A stretch of 64,000 nt of DNA from Colwellia polaris (GTDB lineage: Bacteria > Pseudomonadota > Gammaproteobacteria > Enterobacterales > Alteromonadaceae). Within the stretch, counting starts at the first letter, position 1; each line of letters begins with the position of its first letter. The notes below the pieces were generated by a model. That model ran no database searches and was not told the origin of the DNA. It saw only the letters and a program-made list of their open reading frames with translations. Positions 1-8,184 of this stretch are shown in pieces. The position numbers and the translations under genes are program-made. Location of the stretch: NCBI RefSeq assembly GCF_002104515.1, contig NZ_NBOE01000001.1, positions 744,001-808,000 of the forward strand, in the 5' to 3' direction.

Positions 1-413
1 TCTATCAGCAAAGTGATCGTTTGCCCGTACTCAGTTAGTCGTTGTTTGAGTGTATTATCTTGGCTTGTTTGCATAAGTTGTTCTGTTAAGTGCAATATTT
101 GCCTACTGTGCTCAAGATAATTTTCGGCTAATACAGGATCTCGCAAAACTAAATATTGTGCCGCGCTTCTTTCTAATTTTATTTGGCTGCTTTTGAGTAA
201 TTGTTGTTGATCTTGTATTTTTGTAATATCGGTGATGGCCTCGGCACTTTTATTCGCTAAGGTATTAACTTGAGAAGCCCCAAAAATTAGTGCGATAACC
301 AAAGGTAAAGCCACTAAGCCAAACCCTAATAAGGTTAATGACTTTATTGATAAGCTTTTTAGTGACCAAGCCCTTTTTTGCGCTTGACTGAACAATGTAA
401 TTAAATTCCCCAA
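1..413 (-). CDS. glrK: GlrK/QseE-like sensor histidine kinase, N-terminal part (runs off window)
   Basis: Open on the minus strand from about 413 to the window edge, so only the first ~137 residues are present. They show a short basic N-terminus, one membrane segment (LTLLGFGLVALPLVIALIF) and the start of a periplasmic helical domain containing LERSAAQYLVLRDPVLAENY. Order and spacing (E-R-S, Q-Y, V-L, D-P, L-A, Y) match the sensor region of E. coli GlrK/QseE, partner of the sigma-54 activator GlrR. The likely start is TTG at 413, with GGA about 9 nt upstream; an in-frame TAG lies further upstream. The kinase domain is outside the window, so the identity rests on the sensor part and on the TGTC-N10-GACA site just upstream. 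Another HAMP-type kinase is possible. Confidence 0.6.
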   Translation of the reverse strand, partial: MGNLITLFSQAQKRAWSLKSLSIKSLTLLGFGLVALPLVIALIFGASQVNTLANKSAEAITDITKIQDQQQLLKSSQIKLERSAAQYLVLRDPVLAENYLEHSRQILHLTEQLMQTSQDNTLKQRLTEYGQTITLLI

Positions 414-485
414 AATGGCTATTCCGGTCTCATTTCCATCAAAATACTGATGTAGTGTTAGCTAAAAACGCGAAAAAAACAACGG

Positions 486-503
486 TGTCTCAAAATGGAG
501 ACA
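486..503. promoter_or_regulatory. Candidate GlrR binding site (TGTC-N10-GACA)
   Basis: TGTCTCAAAATGGAGACA is a perfect TGTC-N10-GACA dyad with inner symmetry (TGTCTC/GAGACA). This is the published recognition motif of GlrR, the response regulator partnered with GlrK. It lies about 70 bp upstream of the glrK-like start and about 175 bp upstream of a sigma-54 promoter pointing the other way, a normal distance for an enhancer-binding activator. A second half-site-like GGTCTC lies near 427-432. Confidence 0.6.
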
Positions 504-676
504 AAGAAGTTTAAATGTTCTTTGTTTTTTAAGTTGTTGTTAATAAGGTGTTTTTGTTTGTTTTAATCGTTTTTGAAGCTTTGTTATTTTAATTATTCCA
601 ATAAGTTGTTGCTTAATGGTGACACTTATATAGGTCTGTTTTTTTTAATTTCCTTTAAAATCATGTGGTTATGTTG

Positions 677-692
677 TGGCATGACATGTGCA
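677..692 (+). promoter_or_regulatory. Sigma-54 (-24/-12) promoter of the EF-hand gene
   Basis: TGGCATGACATGTGCA carries the invariant GG (678-679) and GC (690-691) separated by exactly 10 nt, as in the TGGCAC-N5-TTGC consensus. Transcription would start near 702, giving a 5' leader of about 80 nt before the ATG at 781. Together with the upstream TGTC-N10-GACA site this implies GlrR-type, RpoN-dependent expression. Confidence 0.6.
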
Positions 693-780
693 ATACCTTC
701 GGAGTTAGTCGTATTTCTATACACGACACATTTGGCATATTAAATATATGTTGTCTTAATTAAAAATAAAGGATTCAGGT

Positions 781-1086
781 ATGAATAATTTTAGCTTAAA
801 AACACTTTCAATTTCGGTTATTGCTGCATCATTAGTTTCAAGTTTAGTATTTGCCGGAAACGACATGACTAAATCATTACCTAAAGTGGCTGAAAAAGCA
901 GCATCTTTCTCTCAATTTGTAGCCGACTACGATAAAGATAAGAGCAATACATTAAGTACAGCAGAAGTCGCTAAAAACGATGTTTTAACGAAAAACTTCG
1001 CTAAAATCGATGAAAATGGCGATAAAGAGATAAATAAAGAAGAATTTAAACAGTATTTAGCAAATATGAAAAAAACTTTGCTATAG
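781..1086 (+). CDS. Secreted EF-hand calcium-binding protein
   Basis: A 101-residue protein with a Sec signal peptide (hydrophobic SVIAASLVSSLVFA, cleavage after ...VFA). Two EF-hand loops follow: DKDKSNTLSTAE near residue 51 and DENGDKEINKEE near residue 77, with Asp/Asn/Ser at the calcium positions and Glu at position 12. It is probably a periplasmic or secreted calcium-binding protein. The ATG is preceded by AAGGATTCAGGT. It is monocistronic, with a sigma-54 promoter upstream and a hairpin terminator downstream. The substrate or partner cannot be told. No enzyme domain is present, so a calcium sensor or buffer at the cell surface is the safest reading. Confidence 0.8.
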   Translation: MNNFSLKTLSISVIAASLVSSLVFAGNDMTKSLPKVAEKAASFSQFVADYDKDKSNTLSTAEVAKNDVLTKNFAKIDENGDKEINKEEFKQYLANMKKTLL

Positions 1087-1118
1087 TCGCTATCTTATGA
1101 CTTAATAGATTATTTTTT

Positions 1119-1159
1119 CGACTGTCTGCGTTATTCCCAACCAAACAGTCGGTTTTTTT
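1119..1159 (+). terminator. Intrinsic terminator after the EF-hand gene
   Basis: Inverted arms CGACTGT (1119-1125) and ACAGTCG (1145-1151), with a 19-nt loop, are followed by G and seven T residues. Confidence 0.7.
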
Positions 1160-1179
1160 ACTTAACTTAAGGCCCCCCC

Positions 1180-1530
1180 ATGAAAGATCAACCTTCCTCG
1201 GAAACATTATCTCGTTACGTTCAAATTGATAAATGGATTTTTGAAGTAAAGTCAGTACGCGCAATACGTGTAGATGATTTTGGTAAACCATATTCAGCTG
1301 TTGCTAATTTTGCTTTAAATGGCAATAGTGCATATATTGATGGTTTATTAACCAGGGAAGATGAAGATTTTACTCGTGAAGATTACCAAACATTTGTAAA
1401 AATGAGTCAACAATTAGGATTAGATACCGTTAACTTTGATCGCTTTAAGCAAAAACAAAGAGTATCAGACATTGTTAAAGTTCCGCCAGTTAATGGCGCT
1501 AAACCTGAATTAAAGTTAGTTAAAGTATAG
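1180..1530 (+). CDS. Conserved hypothetical protein, 116 aa
   Basis: A soluble-looking protein without signal peptide, membrane segment or cysteines. I do not recognise the family. The N-terminal half resembles a small beta-rich domain (YVQIDKWIFEVKSVRAIRVDDFGKPYSAVANFALNG). The second half is acidic and helical (TREDEDFTREDYQTFVKMSQQLGL) and ends in a basic, Pro/Val-rich tail. The ATG at 1180 follows AAGG within a run of C. It reads in the same direction as the FAH-family gene 58 bp downstream and may be co-transcribed with it. Codon use looks like its neighbours and there is no sign of truncation. The function is unknown. Confidence 0.7.
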   Translation: MKDQPSSETLSRYVQIDKWIFEVKSVRAIRVDDFGKPYSAVANFALNGNSAYIDGLLTREDEDFTREDYQTFVKMSQQLGLDTVNFDRFKQKQRVSDIVKVPPVNGAKPELKLVKV

Positions 1531-1588
1531 AAAATAGATCATATTAAGCTTTAGAATGGTGCTTTAACTTATTTGAAAGGGCTGTCAA

Positions 1589-2200
1589 ATGAATTCGGTT
1601 AAAGTTGTTAATAGTAATATTACACCATCTAAAATAGTCTGTGTTGGGCGTAACTATGTCGAACATATCAGTGAACTTGGGAATGAAGTTCCTGATAATA
1701 TGGTGTTATTTATTAAACCCAATGCTGCAATATCAGCACAACTTTGCTCTTATCATCAAGAAACTCTGCATTATGAAGCAGAGTTATGTTTTCTGTATAA
1801 GCAAGGCAAGTTTTGCGCGGTTGCTGTAGGATTAGACTTAACTAAAAGAGCATTACAATCTCAGTTAAAAGCAAAAGGTTTACCTTGGGAACGTGCAAAA
1901 TCGTTCACAGGCTCTGCACTATTTAGTGACTTTGTTACATTAGACATAATTGACGATGATTTAGCATTAGCCTTATATATCAATGGCGAATGTCGACAGT
2001 CTGGCTCTGTTGCTAAAATGATATACTCTCCGCAAGAAATTCTTACTGAAATTCAATCTTTTATATCCCTTGAAGATGGTGATATTGTAATGACCGGCAC
2101 ACCTGCAGGTGTGGGTGAAGTTGTTTCTGGTGACACTTTTGAAGCACAAGTGCTGCATCGAAGTGAGGTTTTAGTCGCTAAACAATGGCAAGCAATTTAA
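1589..2200 (+). CDS. Fumarylacetoacetate hydrolase (FAH) family protein
   Basis: 203 residues, the length of the short FAH-fold enzymes (YcgM/FAHD1 type) that hydrolyse or decarboxylate acylpyruvate or oxaloacetate-like substrates with Mg2+. Visible family features are the start KIVCVGRNYVEHISE, the metal-ligand pair HYEAELCFLY (Glu-x-Glu), GLDLTKRALQ with the third acidic ligand, and KGLPWERAKSFTGSALFSDF. The C-terminal block DGDIVMTGTPAGVGEV is diagnostic. No signal peptide is present, so it is cytoplasmic. The ATG at 1589 has AAAGGG upstream. The exact substrate cannot be read from the sequence. Confidence 0.88.
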   Translation: MNSVKVVNSNITPSKIVCVGRNYVEHISELGNEVPDNMVLFIKPNAAISAQLCSYHQETLHYEAELCFLYKQGKFCAVAVGLDLTKRALQSQLKAKGLPWERAKSFTGSALFSDFVTLDIIDDDLALALYINGECRQSGSVAKMIYSPQEILTEIQSFISLEDGDIVMTGTPAGVGEVVSGDTFEAQVLHRSEVLVAKQWQAI

Positions 2201-2289
2201 TCTATTTAACGCAGGAAAAGGTCATATTTTTTACTTTAAGATATGCGATAATTAAACTCAATTAACCCCTTCAATAATTATTTATTATT

Positions 2290-2520
2290 ATGAAACGTAT
2301 AATCCTCTACACCATGAGTAACTGCCCGCATTGTCAAACGGCTAAGCGCTATATGGAAGATAAAAATATTCCTTTTCGATTGTGTAATATAAAAACGCCA
2401 GCCGGGCAAAAAGAATTTTCAAAGTTGAATTTGCGTGGTGTACCTGTTGTAAAAGTTGGCGATCAAATACTGAAAGGTTTTGACGTTAAACGTTTTAATC
2501 AACTGCTGAAAAATGATTAA
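2290..2520 (+). CDS. Glutaredoxin-family protein (CPHC)
   Basis: A 76-residue single-domain glutaredoxin fold. The dithiol active site is CPHC near residues 12-15, the cis-Pro loop is GVPVVKVG and the terminal helix follows GFD. The size fits small NrdH/Grx-like redoxins that reduce disulfides in the cytoplasm. The dithiol motif separates it from CGFS monothiol glutaredoxins. It stands alone between the FAH-family gene and the diguanylate cyclase. The reductant (glutathione or thioredoxin reductase) cannot be decided from the sequence. Confidence 0.85.
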   Translation: MKRIILYTMSNCPHCQTAKRYMEDKNIPFRLCNIKTPAGQKEFSKLNLRGVPVVKVGDQILKGFDVKRFNQLLKND

Positions 2521-2784
2521 GCAATTTCATTAGTACTCGCTAGTTTTAGCCATTATGAGTTTTTTAGCCAGATACTATGGCGCGAGAGTATAAAATTTAT
2601 ATTTCACTGGTTTTAAAACTAATGTGGTTGCTTAACACGAGTGGTTAATTTTTTTGTTGTTTGTACTGTTAATCAATGGCTCATTATCCCGAATTAAAGC
2701 AGTTTCAGGTAACTGCATAAACGGTTTACTCTTATTTATGAGCACTATTAAATATGTACGCTATTTGATATTTCGTTATGGTGT

Positions 2785-4722
2785 ATGATTTTTGATCGTT
2801 CATTTTATATTTTTGTGGTAGTTTACTTACTCGTATATATATATTCTTTCCATGGGCCTTTTATGAATCAAGCTTTGCAAGCTATTTATGTAAGTATCGT
2901 CATAATATTGTTAAGCTTCTCTGTAGCATCAATAGCGAATGAGACTATTGATTTTGAAAACATGGAACATGAAATTTACCTTAAACCTTGGCAGTCTTAT
3001 CAAAAAATTATTGCTGTAGAGTCAGCAGCACAATCTTATAACGAACTAACCTACCTGTGGTGGCTTGTACGCAAAGCACAAACAGAAAATTTAATTTACT
3101 TTTACGATGATTTTAGTCATACCGTTACTCTAGCGAGCGGGTTAGTTTCATCGAAAACTCCGTTGGAAATTACAGCGCGTTTAAGTTTATATCAAGGGCT
3201 TATAGACCGAAGAAATGGTCATTACAAATCATCTAGTGTCGCTCTCTCTAAAGGCTTAATGCAGGCTAAAGAAGCTAAACTAAGTAGGCTGTATATCTAC
3301 ACTAAACAAGAGCTTGCCTACACCAAAACATTAACCGAACTCTTTGACACATCACTCGTCGACATCCAAGAGGCTTATGTTGAGGCTTTTGCGCTTAAAG
3401 ATCAGTTTTTAATTGCTTCAATTAATGAAACTTATGGTGCTATCTACGGATACTTAAATGATTATAAAAAATCAATAGAGTACTACCACAGAGCTTATGA
3501 TGCCTATCAAAATTTACAATATCCTGCTCATATTGCCGAAGCAATTTATGGTTTAGCTTCAACTTATCGTTATTGGGAAAAGTATGACTTAGCCATTGAG
3601 TATTTCGAAAAGTATCAACAACAAATTAATTATACCCCTAATGCCAATATCAATTTCTTTGCTGAATATGGCCTAGGTATGACCTTAGCAGAGAAGGGCG
3701 ACTGCCTTGAAGCGATTACAATAATAAATAGAGCTTTGAAGCTTAAAGGTGTAATTGATTACAATGCAGAATTATATAAACGAAAAGCCAGTTGTTTGAT
3801 TGAACTAGGGCAACTTGACGCTGCTGAAGAAGCTATTTTTGAAGCAGCGAGTATCTTTGCTAATATTCCAGAGTTAATAGGCACCACTTGGCAACTTGAA
3901 GTGATAAAACTATCTAGCGTATTAGCTTATGCACGTAAGCAATATGATATTGGCTACAATATGCTCAATAAATATCATATTGAACATACAGATTTACTGA
4001 TAAAAAACTCTTCAGATAGACTCTTAAAAGTGAGAGCAAGGATGGAAGTTGAGCGTCATAAAATAGCACAAAACCTGGCAGAAAAACGTTCTCAAGTTCA
4101 ACTGCTTGAGCTCGAAAAACAACAGAATGATAATGTCATTCAAATCTATTTTAATATTTTTATAATTACGGCTATTTTCATCGTTATCGTTGTTATGGTC
4201 GCTCAATATAAAACCAACAAAAAAATGCATTTATTGTCGATAAAAGACTCTTTAACTGGGTTATTTAACCGACGCTACATTTTTGAATATTTAGAAGAAG
4301 CTATTCAAGGACGTGATCCTGATAAATTTTCCACAACAGTTGTGTTAATAGATATTGATGATTTTAAAGTAATAAATGATACTTATGGTCATCCTGTGGG
4401 CGATGATGTTATCAGAAAGGTTGCTCAAGTGGGCCGAGATGTTTTTCGTCAAGGAGATATCTTCGGACGTATTGGTGGTGAGGAGTTTTTATGCATTCTA
4501 CCAAGAACAACGGTGCTTGAAGCGACAAAAATAGCAGAGCGATTTTTGGCATTAGTTTCATCATCAACTATGGTTGAAGGTCAGCAAGATAAGATTACGG
4601 TAAGTATAGGAATTGCCGCATTATCTTCTCAATGCCAAGATATAAATCAATTATATATCAATGCCGATCAGGCGCTTTACCAGGCAAAGCACTCTGGAAA
4701 AAATCAAGTTCATGTTTTTTAA
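2785..4722 (+). CDS. TPR-repeat membrane diguanylate cyclase (GGDEF)
   Basis: 645 residues. The layout is an N-terminal hydrophobic segment, an extracytoplasmic helical region with TPR-like repeats (about residues 140-400, e.g. YHRAYDAYQNLQYPAHIAEAIYGLAS), a coiled-coil stretch before a membrane helix (about 455-478, IYFNIFIITAIFIVIVVMV), then a GGDEF domain starting at DSLTGLFNRR. The active site is GGEEF (residues 564-568). The inhibitory I-site RQGD sits five residues before it, so the enzyme should make c-di-GMP and be feedback-inhibited. An internal ATG at 2863 would give a cleaner signal peptide (MNQALQAIYVSIVIILLSFS) and may be the real start. The sensed signal is unknown. Confidence 0.87.
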   Translation: MIFDRSFYIFVVVYLLVYIYSFHGPFMNQALQAIYVSIVIILLSFSVASIANETIDFENMEHEIYLKPWQSYQKIIAVESAAQSYNELTYLWWLVRKAQTENLIYFYDDFSHTVTLASGLVSSKTPLEITARLSLYQGLIDRRNGHYKSSSVALSKGLMQAKEAKLSRLYIYTKQELAYTKTLTELFDTSLVDIQEAYVEAFALKDQFLIASINETYGAIYGYLNDYKKSIEYYHRAYDAYQNLQYPAHIAEAIYGLASTYRYWEKYDLAIEYFEKYQQQINYTPNANINFFAEYGLGMTLAEKGDCLEAITIINRALKLKGVIDYNAELYKRKASCLIELGQLDAAEEAIFEAASIFANIPELIGTTWQLEVIKLSSVLAYARKQYDIGYNMLNKYHIEHTDLLIKNSSDRLLKVRARMEVERHKIAQNLAEKRSQVQLLELEKQQNDNVIQIYFNIFIITAIFIVIVVMVAQYKTNKKMHLLSIKDSLTGLFNRRYIFEYLEEAIQGRDPDKFSTTVVLIDIDDFKVINDTYGHPVGDDVIRKVAQVGRDVFRQGDIFGRIGGEEFLCILPRTTVLEATKIAERFLALVSSSTMVEGQQDKITVSIGIAALSSQCQDINQLYINADQALYQAKHSGKNQVHVF

Positions 4723-4850
4723 TCCAAAATCATCTTCATTACGTATAACCACTCATTAATAAAAAAACTTGTTGTCTGTTTAGTTCAAAGTACAGAAAAG
4801 TTAAGTTTTTCAGGTTAAACGTAAACTAAAAATTCAAACATTTATCAATT

Positions 4851-5981
4851 ATGAATAATTTACATCGGCTTGCTGAAGCCATTATTTTAAGTTTACAAGA
4901 ATATATTAACCAGCGAAGGTTTCGTGCATTAATACATTTTGAGTTAGAAGGGTGTTTTCAAAAGCCAGTAAATAAAACCCTTGATTATAGCCAGGTGAAT
5001 AAAAAACTATTAACACTGGGAATAGATGGTGAGGTAGTGGCTGAATATTGGAGTAATCAATGGGAGTATATTTCTCTTTTTAATGGTCAGTCGCCATTAA
5101 AAGAAGCCAGAAATTTACATCGTGCTATTTACTATCTACCGAAATTATTTGCCGAACAAGGGGTTACTAGAACGCTTATCAAACCTGTGGTTTGGGCGGG
5201 TGATCACGGCAAGTTGGCTACAGGATGTGAGAATATCTTTAGTGGTGATAATCGTGCGGTTCATATACCTAATGCGGTTCAAATTAATGTTAGTGTGCAA
5301 GACTTAGCGGGAAATAACTTGTTGGTATCAGGTAATTTTGCTGAACGTTTGCAGCAGCACTTTTTAAACACTAGTTTAGCTTGTAGCCTGATTTATTTAC
5401 CTGAGGAAGAAGCTTTTGAGCGCTTAGCACTGAAATCTAAATATGGCTTGGCAGAAGAGCTATGTTCACCTGTAGATCTGTCAGGTGGTCATCAAGGCAG
5501 CATCGCGCTTTATCGTGATATAGGTAAACATAATCAGAAAATGGGGGTTGAGCCCTTACTATATGATGATAAAAATAATGTTATTGCTAGTCAAAATAAC
5601 TGGCACAAAACAGCGCGCATAGAGCATAGATTAGGGGCATCAAGCGAGCACTATAATCCTTACTTAAATGTGATTTTTGCTTTGTTGAATGTGATTGATG
5701 CTATTGATGAAACCACAATTAGTGGTGCGCAAGCCCAAAATGAAAATGGGCAGCTACCGAGTTCGTTATATGATATGGATAATACGCTTGGTGCTATTTC
5801 ATTATTTGCTAACAGTGAATGGTTCAGTCGCAGTATTGATCAGGTAATTTGTAAGACAAGTTTTAACATTGAAGATTTAAACCTTAACTTAAACTTTAAT
5901 AACGCTAGCGAGTTAACCGTTGGGCAATTATTACAGCAGTATTATTTAACACTTTTTCAACCGCCGAGTATCGTTACATAA
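4851..5981 (+). CDS. Glutamine-synthetase-like (GS-fold) protein of the ovothiol operon
   Basis: 376 residues, without signal peptide. I see no close named family, but the order of motifs follows the catalytic domain of glutamine synthetases: FELEG (E31, E33; compare E-x-E of GS), QWE (70-72; compare GQxE), GVTRTLIKPVVWAGDHG (104-120; compare the KP...H stretch), and RIEHR...NPYL (256-272; compare RxExR...NPYL). The GS N-terminal beta-grasp domain is absent and the protein is about 100 residues shorter than GSI. It is the first gene of a tight cluster (55 bp to ovoA, then 40 bp to ovoB), so an ATP-dependent ligase or amide-forming role on ovothiol or a precursor is inferred, not shown. No strong Shine-Dalgarno precedes the ATG. 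Confidence 0.6.
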   Translation: MNNLHRLAEAIILSLQEYINQRRFRALIHFELEGCFQKPVNKTLDYSQVNKKLLTLGIDGEVVAEYWSNQWEYISLFNGQSPLKEARNLHRAIYYLPKLFAEQGVTRTLIKPVVWAGDHGKLATGCENIFSGDNRAVHIPNAVQINVSVQDLAGNNLLVSGNFAERLQQHFLNTSLACSLIYLPEEEAFERLALKSKYGLAEELCSPVDLSGGHQGSIALYRDIGKHNQKMGVEPLLYDDKNNVIASQNNWHKTARIEHRLGASSEHYNPYLNVIFALLNVIDAIDETTISGAQAQNENGQLPSSLYDMDNTLGAISLFANSEWFSRSIDQVICKTSFNIEDLNLNLNFNNASELTVGQLLQQYYLTLFQPPSIVT

Positions 5982-6035
5982 ATATTTTGATTTAAATACA
6001 CCGGTAAAACGATAATAAAATTTAGTGAATATTAC

Positions 6036-8144
6036 ATGATAAATCAATTAAATACGCCAACTCTTAATGGAACGTCAATAAAGGAAAAAAGAGCAGAGTT
6101 AAGCTCTTACTTTAAAAATACCTGGTCGACTTACGAGTCATTGTTCTCTTTAATTAATGATGATGAAGCTTACTTTTTACGACCTGAATCGCTAAGACAT
6201 CCATTAGTGTTTTATTTTGGACATACGGCGACTTTTTATATCAATAAATTGATTTTAGGAAAGTTTATTCCACAACGGGTTAACAACCAAATAGAAGCTA
6301 TTTGTGCAGTAGGTGTTGACGAAATGAGTTGGGATGATCTCAACAGCGAACACTATGATTGGCCAAGCATTGATGAAGTTAGAGCGTATCGCCAGGAAGT
6401 GTACAATTTAGTTTTAAATTTAATCGACACCATGGAGTTAAGTTTACCGATAACTCAAGACTCATTGGCGTGGATTATTTTAATGGGTTGTGAACATGAG
6501 CGTATTCACCTTGAAACGTCTTCGGTGATCATGAGAATGTTGCCATTAAAGTGGCTAACAAATAATGCGCAATGGCAACCTTGTATACATTCATCGAGTG
6601 CGCCAGCAAATGAACTTGTCTCTGTGAAAGCACAATCCTTAAACTTAGGAAAAAAGCAAACAGACAGTACCTTTGGCTGGGATAATGAGTATGGGCAACA
6701 AACCGTTGACGTTGAAGCATTTAGTGCCGGCAAGTTTTTAGTGTCTAATCAAGAATACATGGAATTTGTTGAAGCTGATGGCTATCACTCTAAGCAGTTT
6801 TGGTGTGAAGAAGGTCAAGCATGGTTAGCCTATACGCAAGCGAAAATGCCGAGATTCTGGCGCTACAATAATGGTAAATATAGCCAACGTAACTTAGCAA
6901 ACGAAATGCCATTACCCTTAGATTGGCCGGTAGAAGTTAATTGTTTAGAAGCTAAAGCATTTTGTCGATGGTTAGAACACAAAAGTGCCGACTACATTCG
7001 TTTGCCTACCGAAGCGCAGTGGTATTGTTTACGTGAGCAAGTTAAAGGAGATCAACATCAATGGCATGAAACGCCAGGCAATATTGATTTAGCCTACTTT
7101 GCTTCTTCTTGTCCGGTTAACCAATATAAAAATGGTGATTTTTTCGATGTTATTGGTAATGTCTGGCAATGGACCGAGTCAGCCATTGATGGCTTTTCTG
7201 GCTTCAAGGTTCATCCACTTTATGACGACTTTTCAACGCCAACTTTTGATGGCAAACACAATCTCATCAAAGGGGGCTCTTGGATTTCTACCGGAAATGA
7301 AACTTTAGCCTCTTCACGTTATGCTTTTAGGCGACACTTTTATCAGCATGCTGGTTTTAGGTATATTGCCAGTAAGCAACCTAGCAGCGGGCAAGTCAGT
7401 GTTAATAAATATGAAACCAGTAAAGATATTTGTCAGCAACTTGACTGTTATTTTGGTGCTAACAAACTTGGCTTTGAAAACTACGGACAACAAATAGCTC
7501 AACACGTTGTTAGTGCAATAACCAAGCAAAACAATGCAGCTAAACGTTTGTTGAACTTAGGTTGTAGTGTCGGGCGAGTGGCTTTTGAATTAAGTCAGTA
7601 TTTTCAACATATTGATGCCGTGGATTTTTCTGCACGTACAATACAGCATGGCGTGCAGTTGCAAGCGGGCGGTAGCGTGCGTTATACCGATACGATTGAA
7701 GGCGATATTTGTCAATTTAATGAGCTTTTTTTAGCGGATAAAGTGGCAGCAGTAAATCGCGAACGCATACTGTTTAGTCAAGCTGATGGCGGTAATTTAA
7801 AAGATAAATTTAATCATTATGATGTTATTTTAATTCAGCATGCACTAGAGCAAAGTTATGATCCTAAACGCTTATTGGCCAATGCTGTTAGTCGTTTAAA
7901 TACTTCGGGTTTATTGATTATAGTTTCAGATTATAATTTTCAAACACAAATCACAGAAAAGTCTAAATGGCTAAGTGGTATAAAAGTTAATGGCGAAAAT
8001 TTATCAGGCATTGATGCGTTAACCAGTGAGCTTCAAGACAGTTTTGAACAAGTTCTCCTGACAGACTTAACCCGGGTGATTGCTGATGCTGCACGTAACT
8101 TTAATGTTAGCCAATGCCAGCTTAGTGTATGGCGAGCGTTATGA
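6036..8144 (+). CDS. ovoA: 5-histidylcysteine sulfoxide synthase / mercaptohistidine methyltransferase OvoA
   Basis: 702 residues with the three-domain OvoA layout. The N-terminal DinB-like domain carries the iron-binding H-x3-H-x-E (H154, H158, E160 in MGCEHERIHLE). A central formylglycine-generating/sulfatase-modifying domain follows (about 200-450, with GNVWQWTES, KGGSW and the AGFRYIAS end). The C-terminal SAM methyltransferase has motif I LLNLGCSVGRVAFEL near 505. OvoA joins cysteine to histidine with O2 to give the C5 sulfoxide and later N-methylates the imidazole, making ovothiol A. The separate C-terminal methyltransferase distinguishes it from most EgtB proteins. It is cytoplasmic and is followed by the lyase gene needed for the middle step. 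Confidence 0.93.
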   Translation: MINQLNTPTLNGTSIKEKRAELSSYFKNTWSTYESLFSLINDDEAYFLRPESLRHPLVFYFGHTATFYINKLILGKFIPQRVNNQIEAICAVGVDEMSWDDLNSEHYDWPSIDEVRAYRQEVYNLVLNLIDTMELSLPITQDSLAWIILMGCEHERIHLETSSVIMRMLPLKWLTNNAQWQPCIHSSSAPANELVSVKAQSLNLGKKQTDSTFGWDNEYGQQTVDVEAFSAGKFLVSNQEYMEFVEADGYHSKQFWCEEGQAWLAYTQAKMPRFWRYNNGKYSQRNLANEMPLPLDWPVEVNCLEAKAFCRWLEHKSADYIRLPTEAQWYCLREQVKGDQHQWHETPGNIDLAYFASSCPVNQYKNGDFFDVIGNVWQWTESAIDGFSGFKVHPLYDDFSTPTFDGKHNLIKGGSWISTGNETLASSRYAFRRHFYQHAGFRYIASKQPSSGQVSVNKYETSKDICQQLDCYFGANKLGFENYGQQIAQHVVSAITKQNNAAKRLLNLGCSVGRVAFELSQYFQHIDAVDFSARTIQHGVQLQAGGSVRYTDTIEGDICQFNELFLADKVAAVNRERILFSQADGGNLKDKFNHYDVILIQHALEQSYDPKRLLANAVSRLNTSGLLIIVSDYNFQTQITEKSKWLSGIKVNGENLSGIDALTSELQDSFEQVLLTDLTRVIADAARNFNVSQCQLSVWRAL

Positions 8145-8184
8145 GAAAATATATCATCAAATTGTTGCGTATAAATTATTCGTT

